A stretch of DNA of 48,335 nt, taken from Holophagales bacterium. GTDB taxonomy: Bacteria > Acidobacteriota > Thermoanaerobaculia > Multivoradales > Multivoraceae. The notes beneath the pieces were generated by a model, which was not told where the DNA came from, ran no database searches, and saw nothing but the letters and a program-made list of their open reading frames with translations. Location of the stretch: NCBI GenBank assembly GCA_009843505.1, contig VYDI01000024.1, positions 1 through 48,335 of the forward strand, written 5' to 3'. The position numbers and the translations under genes were made by a program. Position 1 is the stretch's first letter. Every line of letters begins with the position of its first letter. Of this stretch, positions 1 through 8,538 are shown in pieces.

Positions 1-2
1 CC

Positions 3-3000
3 CTGACGATCACGGACGACGACACACGGACGGTCTCCCTGGTCCTGGGCTCGTCGTCGATCGAGGAAGGTAGCGGTTCGACGACGGTCACCGCCACGCT
101 GAACGCAGCGTCCAGCCAGGCCGTGACGCTGACGGTGTCCTCTTCTCCGGTGTCGCCGGCGCTATCGGGCGACTTCACACAGAGCGGGACGACGCTGACC
201 ATCGCCGCAGGCGCCACCACCAGCACGGGCACTGTGACCATCACCGCCGGCGACAACGACACAGTAGCGGCCGACAAGAAAGTGACCGTATCGGCCACGG
301 CGACCGGCGGCAACGGCGTGGCCGCGCCCTCCGACCAGACGCTGACGATCTCCGAAGACGACACAGCGACGCTCACGTTCGCGTCGACCGCGGTCAGTGT
401 GAGGGAAGGCGCCAAGGCGAGCTTCATCGTGGAGCTCAGCACGACCGTCGCCAGCGACGTCACGTTCTCCTGGCAGACCGCCGACGGCAGCGCCACCGCC
501 GGCAGCGACTACACGGCACAGGCCGCGACCTCCGTCACTCTGGCCGCTGGCAGTACCGAAGGAATCCTGGATGTCCAAACCCTGACAGACAGCGTGAGAG
601 AAGGCGACGAGACCTTCACGGTCAAGATCAGCGCGAGCAACCTCCCCACCGGCGTGAGCCTGGGCACGGCGACTGCGACCGCGACCATTGCGGGCACCGC
701 CAGCGGACCCCGTACTGACCTGCCTTCCGTGTCGCTGGTGCTCAGTTCGCCATCCATCTCCGAGAACGGCGGCTCCAGCACGGTGACCGCAACGCTCAGC
801 GAGGCATCGAGTGAAGCGGTGACCGTAGTCGTGTCCGCGACGCCCAAGTCGCCGGCGGTCGCCGGCGACTTCACCCTGACCGGGTCGAAGCTGCAGATCG
901 CGGCGGGATCGACGACCAGCACCGGCACGGTGACGATCACCGCGGTCGACAACGACGTGGAAGCCGCGGACAAGAGCGTCACCGTTTCCGCGTCGGTCTC
1001 CGGCGGCAACGGGGTCGATCCGCCGGCGTCCCGGATACTGACAATCACCGACGACGATGGCGCACCCACCGTGTCGCTCGCGCTGAGCTCATCCTCCATC
1101 AGCGAGAACGGCGGCTCCACGACGGTGACCGCAACGCTCAGCAAGGAATCCAGTCAAGCGGTGACCGTGACCGTGTCCGCGGCGCCCGTGTCGCCTGCGG
1201 TCGCCGAGGACTTCACTCTGACCGGCTCGACCTTGACCATCGCGGCCGGTGCCACCACCAGCACCGGAACGGTCACGATCACCGCGGTCGACAACGAAGT
1301 GGACGCGCCGGACAAGGAGGTCACGGTGTCCGGCACCGTGTCGGGCGCCGGCGGGATCGCCGCACCGGCCAACCAGACCCTGACGATCACCGACGACGAA
1401 TCGCCGCCAGGCGAGTCCCCATCGACCACAACCCTGGCCATCGGCCCAGCGTCCCAGACCGTCGCAGAAGGTGACTCCGCCTCCTTTACCGTAACTCTGT
1501 CCCAGGCCCTGGCCGCCGACGTCAGTTTCCGTTGCACGACCAGCGACGGAACGGCGACCGGGGGCGTCGACTACGTCGCCGTTGCGGCACAGATGGACAC
1601 GATCACGGCAGGCAAGACGGAGTTCGTCCTGACCCTTCCGACCTCCGGCGACTCGGAGGAAGAGGGTGAGGAGACGTTCTCGATGACGCTGACGGCGGAC
1701 GACCTGCCTGATGGGGTGACTCTCGGCACGACCAGCGTCACCGTGACGATCACGGACGGCGACCAGACGCCACGGGCGCCACCCGTGCCGTCCGTGATCG
1801 TCCAGGTCGACCCGCGGTACCAAACCGTCGTTGAAGGCGTCACCGCCGAGGCCACCCTCTCTCTCCTTGGCCCGGAACCCCAAGACATGTCCTTCACCCT
1901 GTCCGCCGTGGAACATGGAGCAACCGCGGGCGCCGACTTCGCAGTGAGAGAGGACGCGACCGTCACCATCGCGGCGGGCGAGACCGAAGCCACCGTCCGC
2001 GTCCGGACGATCGAGGACGACGTCCTGGAAGCGGACGAGACGTTCTCCATCGTCTTTACCTCCGACGACCCGACCATCGGCGCTCTCGCCTCCACGATCA
2101 CGATCGTCGACGATGACGACGTAACCCTCTCGATCGGCCCGGCGACGCAAGCTGTCGCTGAGGGCGACGACGCAACCGTCACCGTGTCCCTCTCTTCGCC
2201 CGTGTCGGACGATGTCGCGTTCACCTGGGAAACCGAAGACCGCTCGGCCACGGCGGGCGCCGACTACAAGGCGCCGACCGACGGCACGACGACGATCCCG
2301 GCCGGCGGAACATCCGTCACGCTCACGATCCCGACCGTCGATGACGACGAAGTGGAAGGCAACGAGCGCTTCAAGGTGCGGCTGAGCGCCGACTCGCTCC
2401 CCGACCGCTGCGTGCTCGATGAAACCACGGCCTTCGTCACGATCGAGGACAGCGACAGAGTAACGCTGTCCGTCGCCGACGTCTCGGTCGATGAGGGTGA
2501 CACTGCGTCGGTGGCGGTCTCGCTGTCCGGCGCTCTCCCCACCGAACTCGTCTTCGGCTGGCAGACCGCCGACGGAACCGCGGTCCCCGGCGCCGACTAC
2601 ACCGCCCAGCCCTACGCCGAGACGGCCATAGCGCCTGGCGAGACGACAGCGATTCTGTCGATTCCAACCACCGCCGACGGCCTGGTGGAGGGCGACGAGG
2701 CCTTCGCCGTCACGATCGAACCCCTCGACCTGCCACGCGGAGTCGATGTCGGCGCGACCACGGCGACGGCCACGATCGTCGACGACGACCGCGCGGTCCT
2801 GTCGGTGGGCCCCTCGCCCCAAACGGTGCCGGAGGGCGGAACCGTCCACTTCAGGATCGAAATCTCCGCCGCCGTCGACCACGACATGGCTGTCTCCTGG
2901 TCCACCGTCGGCGGCGATTCGGAAGCCGGAACGGACTACGTCTTCGCGTCCGGCACCGTCACGTTCGCTGCCGGTGACACCCAGGGCAAGTCGATCTCGG

Positions 3001-5339
3001 TCGAGACCGTCGAAGACACGATCATCGAAGAAGAGGAGACGTTCACGATCGAGATCGAGACCGTCAACTCAATACCCGACGGCGTGACGCTCGGTCCGCC
3101 CGCGGAAGTGAGGATCGGCGACGTGAACAGACGGCCCGTGGCCGACGCCGGCGACGACATCCTGGTCGATCCGGGCGAGTTGGTGACGCTCGACGGGTCG
3201 AGCAGCTCCGACCGTGAGAACGGCACACTGCTCTGGCTCTGGAGTCAGACCGGCGGAGAACCCGTCGCACTGTCCGACTCTGCTTCGGTGAACCCCAGCT
3301 TCACGGCGCCCGACCAGCCCGGTCCCGTGACCTTCTCCCTGGTCGTCGACGACGGCATCGCGGCCAGCGAGCCGGATCATGTGACCGTCACGGTTCGAGA
3401 CGCGCAGCCGCGCTTCCTGGAGACCGTCGACGGAATGAGCTACGAAGCCGGCAGGCGGATCGACCCGGTGACGCTGCCGGAAGCCTCCGGCGGCAATGGC
3501 GCCCTCGCCTACACCCTCGAATCCGAGCCGACCGGCCTCGGCGGTCTCAACTTCGACCCCGTCACGAGGGTGCTGTCCGGCACGCCGCGACACGCCGGTC
3601 GCTTCACCTTCACCTACCGGGTAGACGACGCCGACGCCGACCGTTCCCTCGGCGATGCCGCGGTGCAGAGCTTCCCGGTACTGGTGAACGCAGCGGCGGA
3701 AAAGGCGGTGCTCGAGAAGACGCTGGCCGCGTTCGGACGCGGCACGCTGTTCGGAGCCATCGACAGCATCGGCTACCGCTTCTCCGACGCGCCTGGCGCC
3801 GGAGTGTTCTCGGTGGCCGGACAGCAGGTGCCGTTGGACGACTCGGGTTCGACCGCCACGGCGACGGGAAGCGGCTTCTCTTCGGGCTTCGGCCAGTCCC
3901 TCTTCGGCGGCGGCGGTGGCCTGGGATCAGGCCTCGGCGGCGGTCAGCACTCGGGCTTCGGGTTCGGTCCGGGCGCGTTCGGGGGCGGCTTCGGCGGCTG
4001 GAGTTATGGCCCGGGCATGGGCACGCCGCCGTTCGGAGGCAACTTCGGCCTCGGCAGCGTCGAGATCTCGAGTTCGCCGCCGGCCGCGCCGGAGATCCTG
4101 GACCGCCGCGAGCGGACGGCGCGTCTGCTCGGCGGCACCTCCTTCGTGCTGCCTCTGCTGCAGCAGACGGCGAACGGCGAGGAAGCACAGCCCGACGACC
4201 GGAAGAGACGGCTCACCCTCTGGGGCCGTGGTCACGTCTACCGCTTCCGCGGCGAACCCGGCGACTCCAGCTTCGACGGCGAACTCCAGACGGCCTGGAT
4301 CGGCCTCGACGCCCGTGGACCGCGCTGGTTGGCCGGCGCGGCCGTCTCCTTCGCGGTCGACGCCACAGCGGACTACGCCTTCGGCGACGAGGACGCGATG
4401 GAAGGACGCCTCGAAATGAGCATGGCCGCCGTCTACCCGTACGCGCGGTTCACGACGGCCAAGGGCGCCGAGTTCTGGGCACTGCTCGGCGCCGGCAGCG
4501 GCGAAGCGACGACTCGCCGCCAGGACGGGGAGCGCGAAGCCAGCGACGCCAGTCTCGCCCTCGGCGCCGCCGGCATGCGCAAGCCGCTCAACCTGGGGGG
4601 CGCGCGGACCGAGATCGCCCTGCGCGCCGAAGCCGGCTTCGCCCGCATCGAGACCGCAGGCGGCGAGCAGGCGCTCGACGACCTCAGCGCCGACACCGGC
4701 TTCGCGAGGCTCGGACTCGAAGCCTCGCGCGAGTTCAGCCTCGGGGCCTCCAGCTCGCTGGCTCCCTTCGCCCAGCTCTCCGGCCGGCTCGACGAGGGCG
4801 ACGACGTGGCCGGCGCCGGACTCGAAGTGGCAGGCGGCCTGCGTCTCGCCACTTCCCGGTTCCAGGTCGAACTCCAGGGAAGAACGCTGGCGCTGCACGA
4901 GGAGTCCGGCTACCGGGAGCAGGGCGCCAGCATCACCGCCCGCATGGACCCGGCGTCCGACGGCAGCGGACTCTCGCTCTCCCTCGGCCCCACCTGGGGC
5001 GCAGCCAACGGCGGCGACAGTCTCTGGCGCCACGAGATGCCGCAGAGCAACCTCGGAGGCTTCAACGGCGCCGGTGTCCAGGCCGGCATTGGCTACGGCT
5101 TCGCCTTCGACCGCATCCGCGCGGTTCTCACTCCGCTGCTTGAAGTCCGCATCGCCCAGGACACGAACCTCCGCCTCGGCGCCCGCTTCGTGCCGGCGAG
5201 CGGACTCAACCCGTTCGCGGCCCGCGAGACCAGTGGAAGTACCCGAACGTTCGAGCTGCAGCTCGGACTCGAACGGCGCGAGAGCGCCGAGGCGAAGCCC
5301 GAGCACCGGCTGTCAGCCGAGTACAGGATTCGCTTCTAG
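3..5339 (+). CDS. Giant Calx-beta repeat adhesin with C-terminal autotransporter-like beta-barrel (5' end outside window)
   Basis: The frame is open from base 3, so the gene starts before the window; about 1778 residues are visible. Nine Calx-beta type beta-sandwich repeats of about 110 residues run from about 30 to 3118, most ending in an acidic TITDDD-like turn. A PKD-like domain (about 3120-3410) and a putative cadherin/He_PIG-like Ig domain (about 3411-3690) follow. A Gly/Phe-rich linker (about 3850-4070) leads to an amphipathic beta-rich region (about 4200-5336) that ends in Arg-Ile-Arg-Phe. A terminal Phe is the usual BAM recognition signal of outer-membrane barrels. I infer a surface-exposed, Ca2+-binding adhesin that displays its own repeats. 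The stop overlaps the next start by one base (TAGTG), so it is probably co-expressed with the glycosyltransferases downstream. Signal peptide and total length cannot be seen. Confidence 0.85.
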   Translation: MTITDDDTRTVSLVLGSSSIEEGSGSTTVTATLNAASSQAVTLTVSSSPVSPALSGDFTQSGTTLTIAAGATTSTGTVTITAGDNDTVAADKKVTVSATATGGNGVAAPSDQTLTISEDDTATLTFASTAVSVREGAKASFIVELSTTVASDVTFSWQTADGSATAGSDYTAQAATSVTLAAGSTEGILDVQTLTDSVREGDETFTVKISASNLPTGVSLGTATATATIAGTASGPRTDLPSVSLVLSSPSISENGGSSTVTATLSEASSEAVTVVVSATPKSPAVAGDFTLTGSKLQIAAGSTTSTGTVTITAVDNDVEAADKSVTVSASVSGGNGVDPPASRILTITDDDGAPTVSLALSSSSISENGGSTTVTATLSKESSQAVTVTVSAAPVSPAVAEDFTLTGSTLTIAAGATTSTGTVTITAVDNEVDAPDKEVTVSGTVSGAGGIAAPANQTLTITDDESPPGESPSTTTLAIGPASQTVAEGDSASFTVTLSQALAADVSFRCTTSDGTATGGVDYVAVAAQMDTITAGKTEFVLTLPTSGDSEEEGEETFSMTLTADDLPDGVTLGTTSVTVTITDGDQTPRAPPVPSVIVQVDPRYQTVVEGVTAEATLSLLGPEPQDMSFTLSAVEHGATAGADFAVREDATVTIAAGETEATVRVRTIEDDVLEADETFSIVFTSDDPTIGALASTITIVDDDDVTLSIGPATQAVAEGDDATVTVSLSSPVSDDVAFTWETEDRSATAGADYKAPTDGTTTIPAGGTSVTLTIPTVDDDEVEGNERFKVRLSADSLPDRCVLDETTAFVTIEDSDRVTLSVADVSVDEGDTASVAVSLSGALPTELVFGWQTADGTAVPGADYTAQPYAETAIAPGETTAILSIPTTADGLVEGDEAFAVTIEPLDLPRGVDVGATTATATIVDDDRAVLSVGPSPQTVPEGGTVHFRIEISAAVDHDMAVSWSTVGGDSEAGTDYVFASGTVTFAAGDTQGKSISVETVEDTIIEEEETFTIEIETVNSIPDGVTLGPPAEVRIGDVNRRPVADAGDDILVDPGELVTLDGSSSSDRENGTLLWLWSQTGGEPVALSDSASVNPSFTAPDQPGPVTFSLVVDDGIAASEPDHVTVTVRDAQPRFLETVDGMSYEAGRRIDPVTLPEASGGNGALAYTLESEPTGLGGLNFDPVTRVLSGTPRHAGRFTFTYRVDDADADRSLGDAAVQSFPVLVNAAAEKAVLEKTLAAFGRGTLFGAIDSIGYRFSDAPGAGVFSVAGQQVPLDDSGSTATATGSGFSSGFGQSLFGGGGGLGSGLGGGQHSGFGFGPGAFGGGFGGWSYGPGMGTPPFGGNFGLGSVEISSSPPAAPEILDRRERTARLLGGTSFVLPLLQQTANGEEAQPDDRKRRLTLWGRGHVYRFRGEPGDSSFDGELQTAWIGLDARGPRWLAGAAVSFAVDATADYAFGDEDAMEGRLEMSMAAVYPYARFTTAKGAEFWALLGAGSGEATTRRQDGEREASDASLALGAAGMRKPLNLGGARTEIALRAEAGFARIETAGGEQALDDLSADTGFARLGLEASREFSLGASSSLAPFAQLSGRLDEGDDVAGAGLEVAGGLRLATSRFQVELQGRTLALHEESGYREQGASITARMDPASDGSGLSLSLGPTWGAANGGDSLWRHEMPQSNLGGFNGAGVQAGIGYGFAFDRIRAVLTPLLEVRIAQDTNLRLGARFVPASGLNPFAARETSGSTRTFELQLGLERRESAEAKPEHRLSAEYRIRF
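30..3118 (+). repeat. Tandem Calx-beta coding repeats (nine units)
   Basis: Units lie at about 30-360, 361-696, 724-1057, 1060-1395, 1429-1755, 1795-2115, 2119-2453, 2458-2790 and 2794-3118. Units 1, 3 and 4 are closely related at DNA level: the stretches around 755-830 and 1091-1166 encode the same SISENGGS-type strand followed by TVTATLS, with only scattered differences. Later units keep the framework (AEGD, TADGTA, GADY, ITDDD) but are much more diverged. The array therefore contains a recently duplicated or homogenised N-terminal block and an older C-terminal block. Confidence 0.8.
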
Positions 5340-6427
5340 TGGGTGTGAGCGTCGTGACGCCGACCTATCGGGAGGCGGACAACATCCGGCCCCTGGCCGA
5401 ACGGATCCGGGCGACGATGGAAGCCGCCGGCGTCGACTGGGAGCTGATTCTCGCGGACGACGACTCCAGCGACGGCAGCGAGGAAGTCGCCCTCGAACTG
5501 GGCCGGAGCCTGCCCGTGCGGCTTCATGTCCGGCGGGCGCGCCCTCGCGACCTCTCCCAATCGGTCCTGGACGGCATCCGGCTGGCCCGCTTCGACCGGC
5601 TGGTCGTCATGGATGCCGATCTCTCCCACCCGCCGGAGCAGATACCCGAACTGCTCGCGGCCCTCGACGGCGACGCCGGGATGGCGCTCGGCAGTCGCTA
5701 TGCCCCGGGCGGCCGGATCGTCGGTGCATGGAGCCGCTATCGCACCCTGAACTCCCGCATCGCCACCTGGCTGACGCGACCGCTGACCCGTTGCGCGGAT
5801 CCGATGTCCGGGTTCTTCGCCGTCGACCGGCGCAGTCTGCCCGCACTGGATGCACTCGCCCCGGTCGGCTTCAAGATAGGGCTCGAGCTCACGGTGCGAG
5901 GCGGACTTCGGGTGCACGAAGTGCCGATTCGCTTCGACGAACGCCACGGCGGATCGAGCAAGCTGACCTGGCGCCAGCAGCTCGCCTTCCTGCGCCACCT
6001 TCACCGGCTGTACACGTTCCGCTTCGGCCTCGCCGTCCGGGCGCTGTCCTTCGGCGCGGTTGGTCTGTCCGGGCTCCTCGTCGACACCGGCTTCTATCTC
6101 GGCCTGCAGTGGACCGGCGTCGGCCACCTGCTGGCGCGCTTTCTTTCCTTCTGGCCCGCCGTGACCTGGAACTGGCGCCTGAACCGCGTGTTCACCTTCA
6201 GCGACCGGGGGGCCGACCGGCCGGTGGGGCAATGGGCGAAGTTCGCCGTCGCCAGCGGCGCCGGCTTGCTGACGAACGTCGGCAGCTACGCCGTGCTGAC
6301 GAGCTTCGTCGCACCGTTCTCGGAACAGCGGCTGTTCGCGCTCTTCGCGGGAGTCGTCATCGGCAGCGCCGTCAACTTCGCCACGTCGACTCGCTACGTG
6401 TACCGGCGGCGCCGGAAGGTCGGGTGA
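5339..6427 (+). CDS. DPM1-like family 2 glycosyltransferase fused to a GtrA membrane domain
   Basis: 362 residues. The N-terminal GT-A domain (about 1-225) has the nucleotide/metal site DDDSSDG (Asp40-42), the MDADLSHPPE motif (Asp92, Asp94), DPMSGFF, and the HGGSSKL stretch typical of polyprenyl-phosphate mannose/glucose synthases. The C-terminal part (about 230-360) has four hydrophobic segments matching GtrA, a family linked to polyprenyl-phosphate-sugar handling or flipping. Expected reaction: NDP-hexose plus polyprenyl phosphate gives polyprenyl-P-hexose at the inner membrane; mannose versus glucose cannot be decided. GTG start at 5339 shares its G with the adhesin's TAG stop. Its product is the natural donor for the two GT-C proteins encoded immediately downstream. 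Confidence 0.88.
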   Translation: MGVSVVTPTYREADNIRPLAERIRATMEAAGVDWELILADDDSSDGSEEVALELGRSLPVRLHVRRARPRDLSQSVLDGIRLARFDRLVVMDADLSHPPEQIPELLAALDGDAGMALGSRYAPGGRIVGAWSRYRTLNSRIATWLTRPLTRCADPMSGFFAVDRRSLPALDALAPVGFKIGLELTVRGGLRVHEVPIRFDERHGGSSKLTWRQQLAFLRHLHRLYTFRFGLAVRALSFGAVGLSGLLVDTGFYLGLQWTGVGHLLARFLSFWPAVTWNWRLNRVFTFSDRGADRPVGQWAKFAVASGAGLLTNVGSYAVLTSFVAPFSEQRLFALFAGVVIGSAVNFATSTRYVYRRRRKVG

Positions 6428-6429
6428 CC

Positions 6430-8538
6430 ATGGCGACGAAGAAACAGGCGAAGCGAGCCCGCCGTGCCCGTCTCGCCCTTGCCCGCGCCGAGGCGGAACG
6501 CCGGAAGCAGGAAGGGGCGGCGCCCTCCGAACCCGGCGACACTCGGCTTCTCCGGCAGCGTGCGCTGGGAGCGCTGGCGCTCGCCGTCATCGTCGCGGCC
6601 GCATTCTCCCCCGCCTTCCAGGCCGGCTTCGTCTGGGACGACATCGCCTTCATCGAAGAACCCCTCGTGCGGAGTCCGTCGGGCCTGAAGAGCATCTGGC
6701 TCTCGCCGTCCGACATCCGCAACGAGGGGCACTACTGGCCGCTCACCTACACGACGTTCTGGCTGGAGTACAGGCTCTGGGGAGACAATCCGCTCGGCTA
6801 CCACATCGTCAACGTGCTGCTCTACCTGGGCAACGTCCTGCTGCTGTGGCGGCTCGTCCGGAGGCTGGCCGTTCCAGGCGCCTGGACCGTGGCCGCCATC
6901 TGGGCTGTGCATCCCCTGCACGTCGAGTCGGTGGTGTGGATCATCGAGCGGAAGGACGTGCTGTCCGGTCTCTTCTATCTCGGCGCCGCACTGGCCTACC
7001 TGAGCTTCTCGGAGACGAATCGATGGTCCCGCTGCTGCCTCGGCGTGGGCCTCTACGCCCTCGGCCTCCTCGCCAAGTCGGCCGTCGTCACGCTGCCGGC
7101 CGCGATGCTGATCTGGCACTGGTGGCAGCGAGGCCGAGTAACGGCGAAGGACCTACTGCGGACGGCCCCGTTCTTTCTCGTCGGGCTGCTCATCTCGCTC
7201 GGCGACCTCGCGTTCTACCGGTTCAGGGAGGTCCTGTCCCTGGACTACTCGCTGCTGGAACGGACGCTGATCGCCGCCCGGGCGCTCTGGTTCTACGCTG
7301 TCAAGCTGGTCTGGCCCACCGAACTGGCAGTCATCTACCCGCGCTGGGAGGTGCGGGCGACGGATGCCCTGGCGTGGACGTGTCTCGCGGCCGCCCTGGC
7401 CCTGGCGACGGCTCTCTGGTTGGCCCGCCGCCGTTTCGGCCGCGGGCCGCTCGCGGGCGCCCTGTTCCTCGCCGTCACGCTGTCGCCCGCCCTGGGCTTC
7501 GTGGACTACGGCTACATGCAGTTCTCCTTCGTCGCCGACCGCTTCCAGTACCTGGCCTCACTTGGCCTGATCGCCGTTCTCGTCGGCACGGCGCTCCATG
7601 CCCGGCGATACGTCCCCGAAGCCGCGAACCGGGCCGGTCCGGCCATCCTCCTGGCGGTACTGCTCGCCCTCGGCACGGTCACCTGGCGCCAGGCGACGGT
7701 CTGGCGCGACGGAGTGACGCTGTACAGCCACATCGTCTCGCTGAACCCGGCGGCGCGCAACGCCCACCTGAACTGGAGTGTCGTGCTGCACGAGGCGGGG
7801 CGCCTCGAGGAGAGCCTGAACGCCGCCCGCATCGCCGCCGACCAACGCCCCGAGCACCCGGAGGCTCACTCGAACCTCGCCCGCGCACTCTTTGACGCCA
7901 ACGACTTCGAGGGCGCGGAGGCCAGCGCCGCGCGCGCCCTGGCGATCGATCCGCAGCACTCCAACGCGCTGCAGAACCGGGCCGAAGCCCTGAGGAAACA
8001 GGGCCGTCTCGACGAGGCGATCACCGCGTTCCGCTCTCTCCTTGAGATGCACGGCGATGTCGCCCTGGCCTGGACCGGCCTGAGCGGCACCCTGTTCGAC
8101 ACCGGGCAGTACGAGGAGGCGATCGACGCGGCGGAACGGGCGCTCCGGATCGACCCGGACCTTCCGCTCGCCGGAACCCTGCGCCTGATTCAGGGAGTGG
8201 CGGCGAGCAAACTCGGCCGCCTGGACGAGGCCGCCGAGCGCTTCGCACACGCCGTTCAAGTCGACCCCGGGAACCTGGAGGCCCTCGATCGGCTGGCCTT
8301 TACCCGCGTTCACCAGCAACGCCACGAAGACGCGCTCCGCCTCTATCGGGCTCTCCTTGAAACGGACACGTCCAACGCGGCGACGCACGCCAACATCGGC
8401 ATCACGCTGATGAACCTGGAGCGGCCCCGGGAAGCGATCGAGAGCCTGGAGCGTGCCCTGGAGCTCGACGCCGAACACGAGATGGCCCGTCTCACCCTCC
8501 AGCAGGCCCAGGCAGCGGCCGGAAACGAAGCCCCGTAG
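6430..8538 (+). CDS. TMTC-like GT-C O-mannosyltransferase with C-terminal TPRs, copy 1
   Basis: 702 residues. A Lys/Arg-rich N-tail (1-45) precedes the first membrane helix. The luminal acidic pair in GFVWDD (Asp70-71) follows, then a HYWPLTYTTF stretch, PLGYHIVNVLL, and the HPLHVESVVWIIERKDVLSGLF block. These match the conserved N-terminal region of animal TMTC1-4 (DD motif, RPLT, PVGFHVVNILLH, HPVHTE..GRADLL). About ten hydrophobic segments run to about residue 435, then about eight TPRs (about 444-690). Animal TMTCs transfer mannose from Dol-P-Man to Ser/Thr of cadherin domains; the same chemistry from a polyprenyl donor is inferred here. The start could be GTG 6424, which overlaps the previous stop, or ATG 6430; the paralogue begins MTTKKQ, so either fits. 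Confidence 0.82.
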   Translation: MATKKQAKRARRARLALARAEAERRKQEGAAPSEPGDTRLLRQRALGALALAVIVAAAFSPAFQAGFVWDDIAFIEEPLVRSPSGLKSIWLSPSDIRNEGHYWPLTYTTFWLEYRLWGDNPLGYHIVNVLLYLGNVLLLWRLVRRLAVPGAWTVAAIWAVHPLHVESVVWIIERKDVLSGLFYLGAALAYLSFSETNRWSRCCLGVGLYALGLLAKSAVVTLPAAMLIWHWWQRGRVTAKDLLRTAPFFLVGLLISLGDLAFYRFREVLSLDYSLLERTLIAARALWFYAVKLVWPTELAVIYPRWEVRATDALAWTCLAAALALATALWLARRRFGRGPLAGALFLAVTLSPALGFVDYGYMQFSFVADRFQYLASLGLIAVLVGTALHARRYVPEAANRAGPAILLAVLLALGTVTWRQATVWRDGVTLYSHIVSLNPAARNAHLNWSVVLHEAGRLEESLNAARIAADQRPEHPEAHSNLARALFDANDFEGAEASAARALAIDPQHSNALQNRAEALRKQGRLDEAITAFRSLLEMHGDVALAWTGLSGTLFDTGQYEEAIDAAERALRIDPDLPLAGTLRLIQGVAASKLGRLDEAAERFAHAVQVDPGNLEALDRLAFTRVHQQRHEDALRLYRALLETDTSNAATHANIGITLMNLERPREAIESLERALELDAEHEMARLTLQQAQAAAGNEAP

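Noticed and set aside
1089..2882. Long minus-strand open frame opposite the adhesin (similar ones at 3927-5306, 10311-11789 and on the plus strand at 15485-17071 and 16897-18516)
   Set aside because: They mirror codon bias of GC-rich genes, have low-complexity Arg/Gly/Asp composition and no recognisable domain, while the opposite strand has strong family matches.
30..3118. Regular repeats considered as a CRISPR array or satellite
   Set aside because: Units are about 330 bases, in frame, and translate to Calx-beta domains; there are no short identical repeats with unique spacers.
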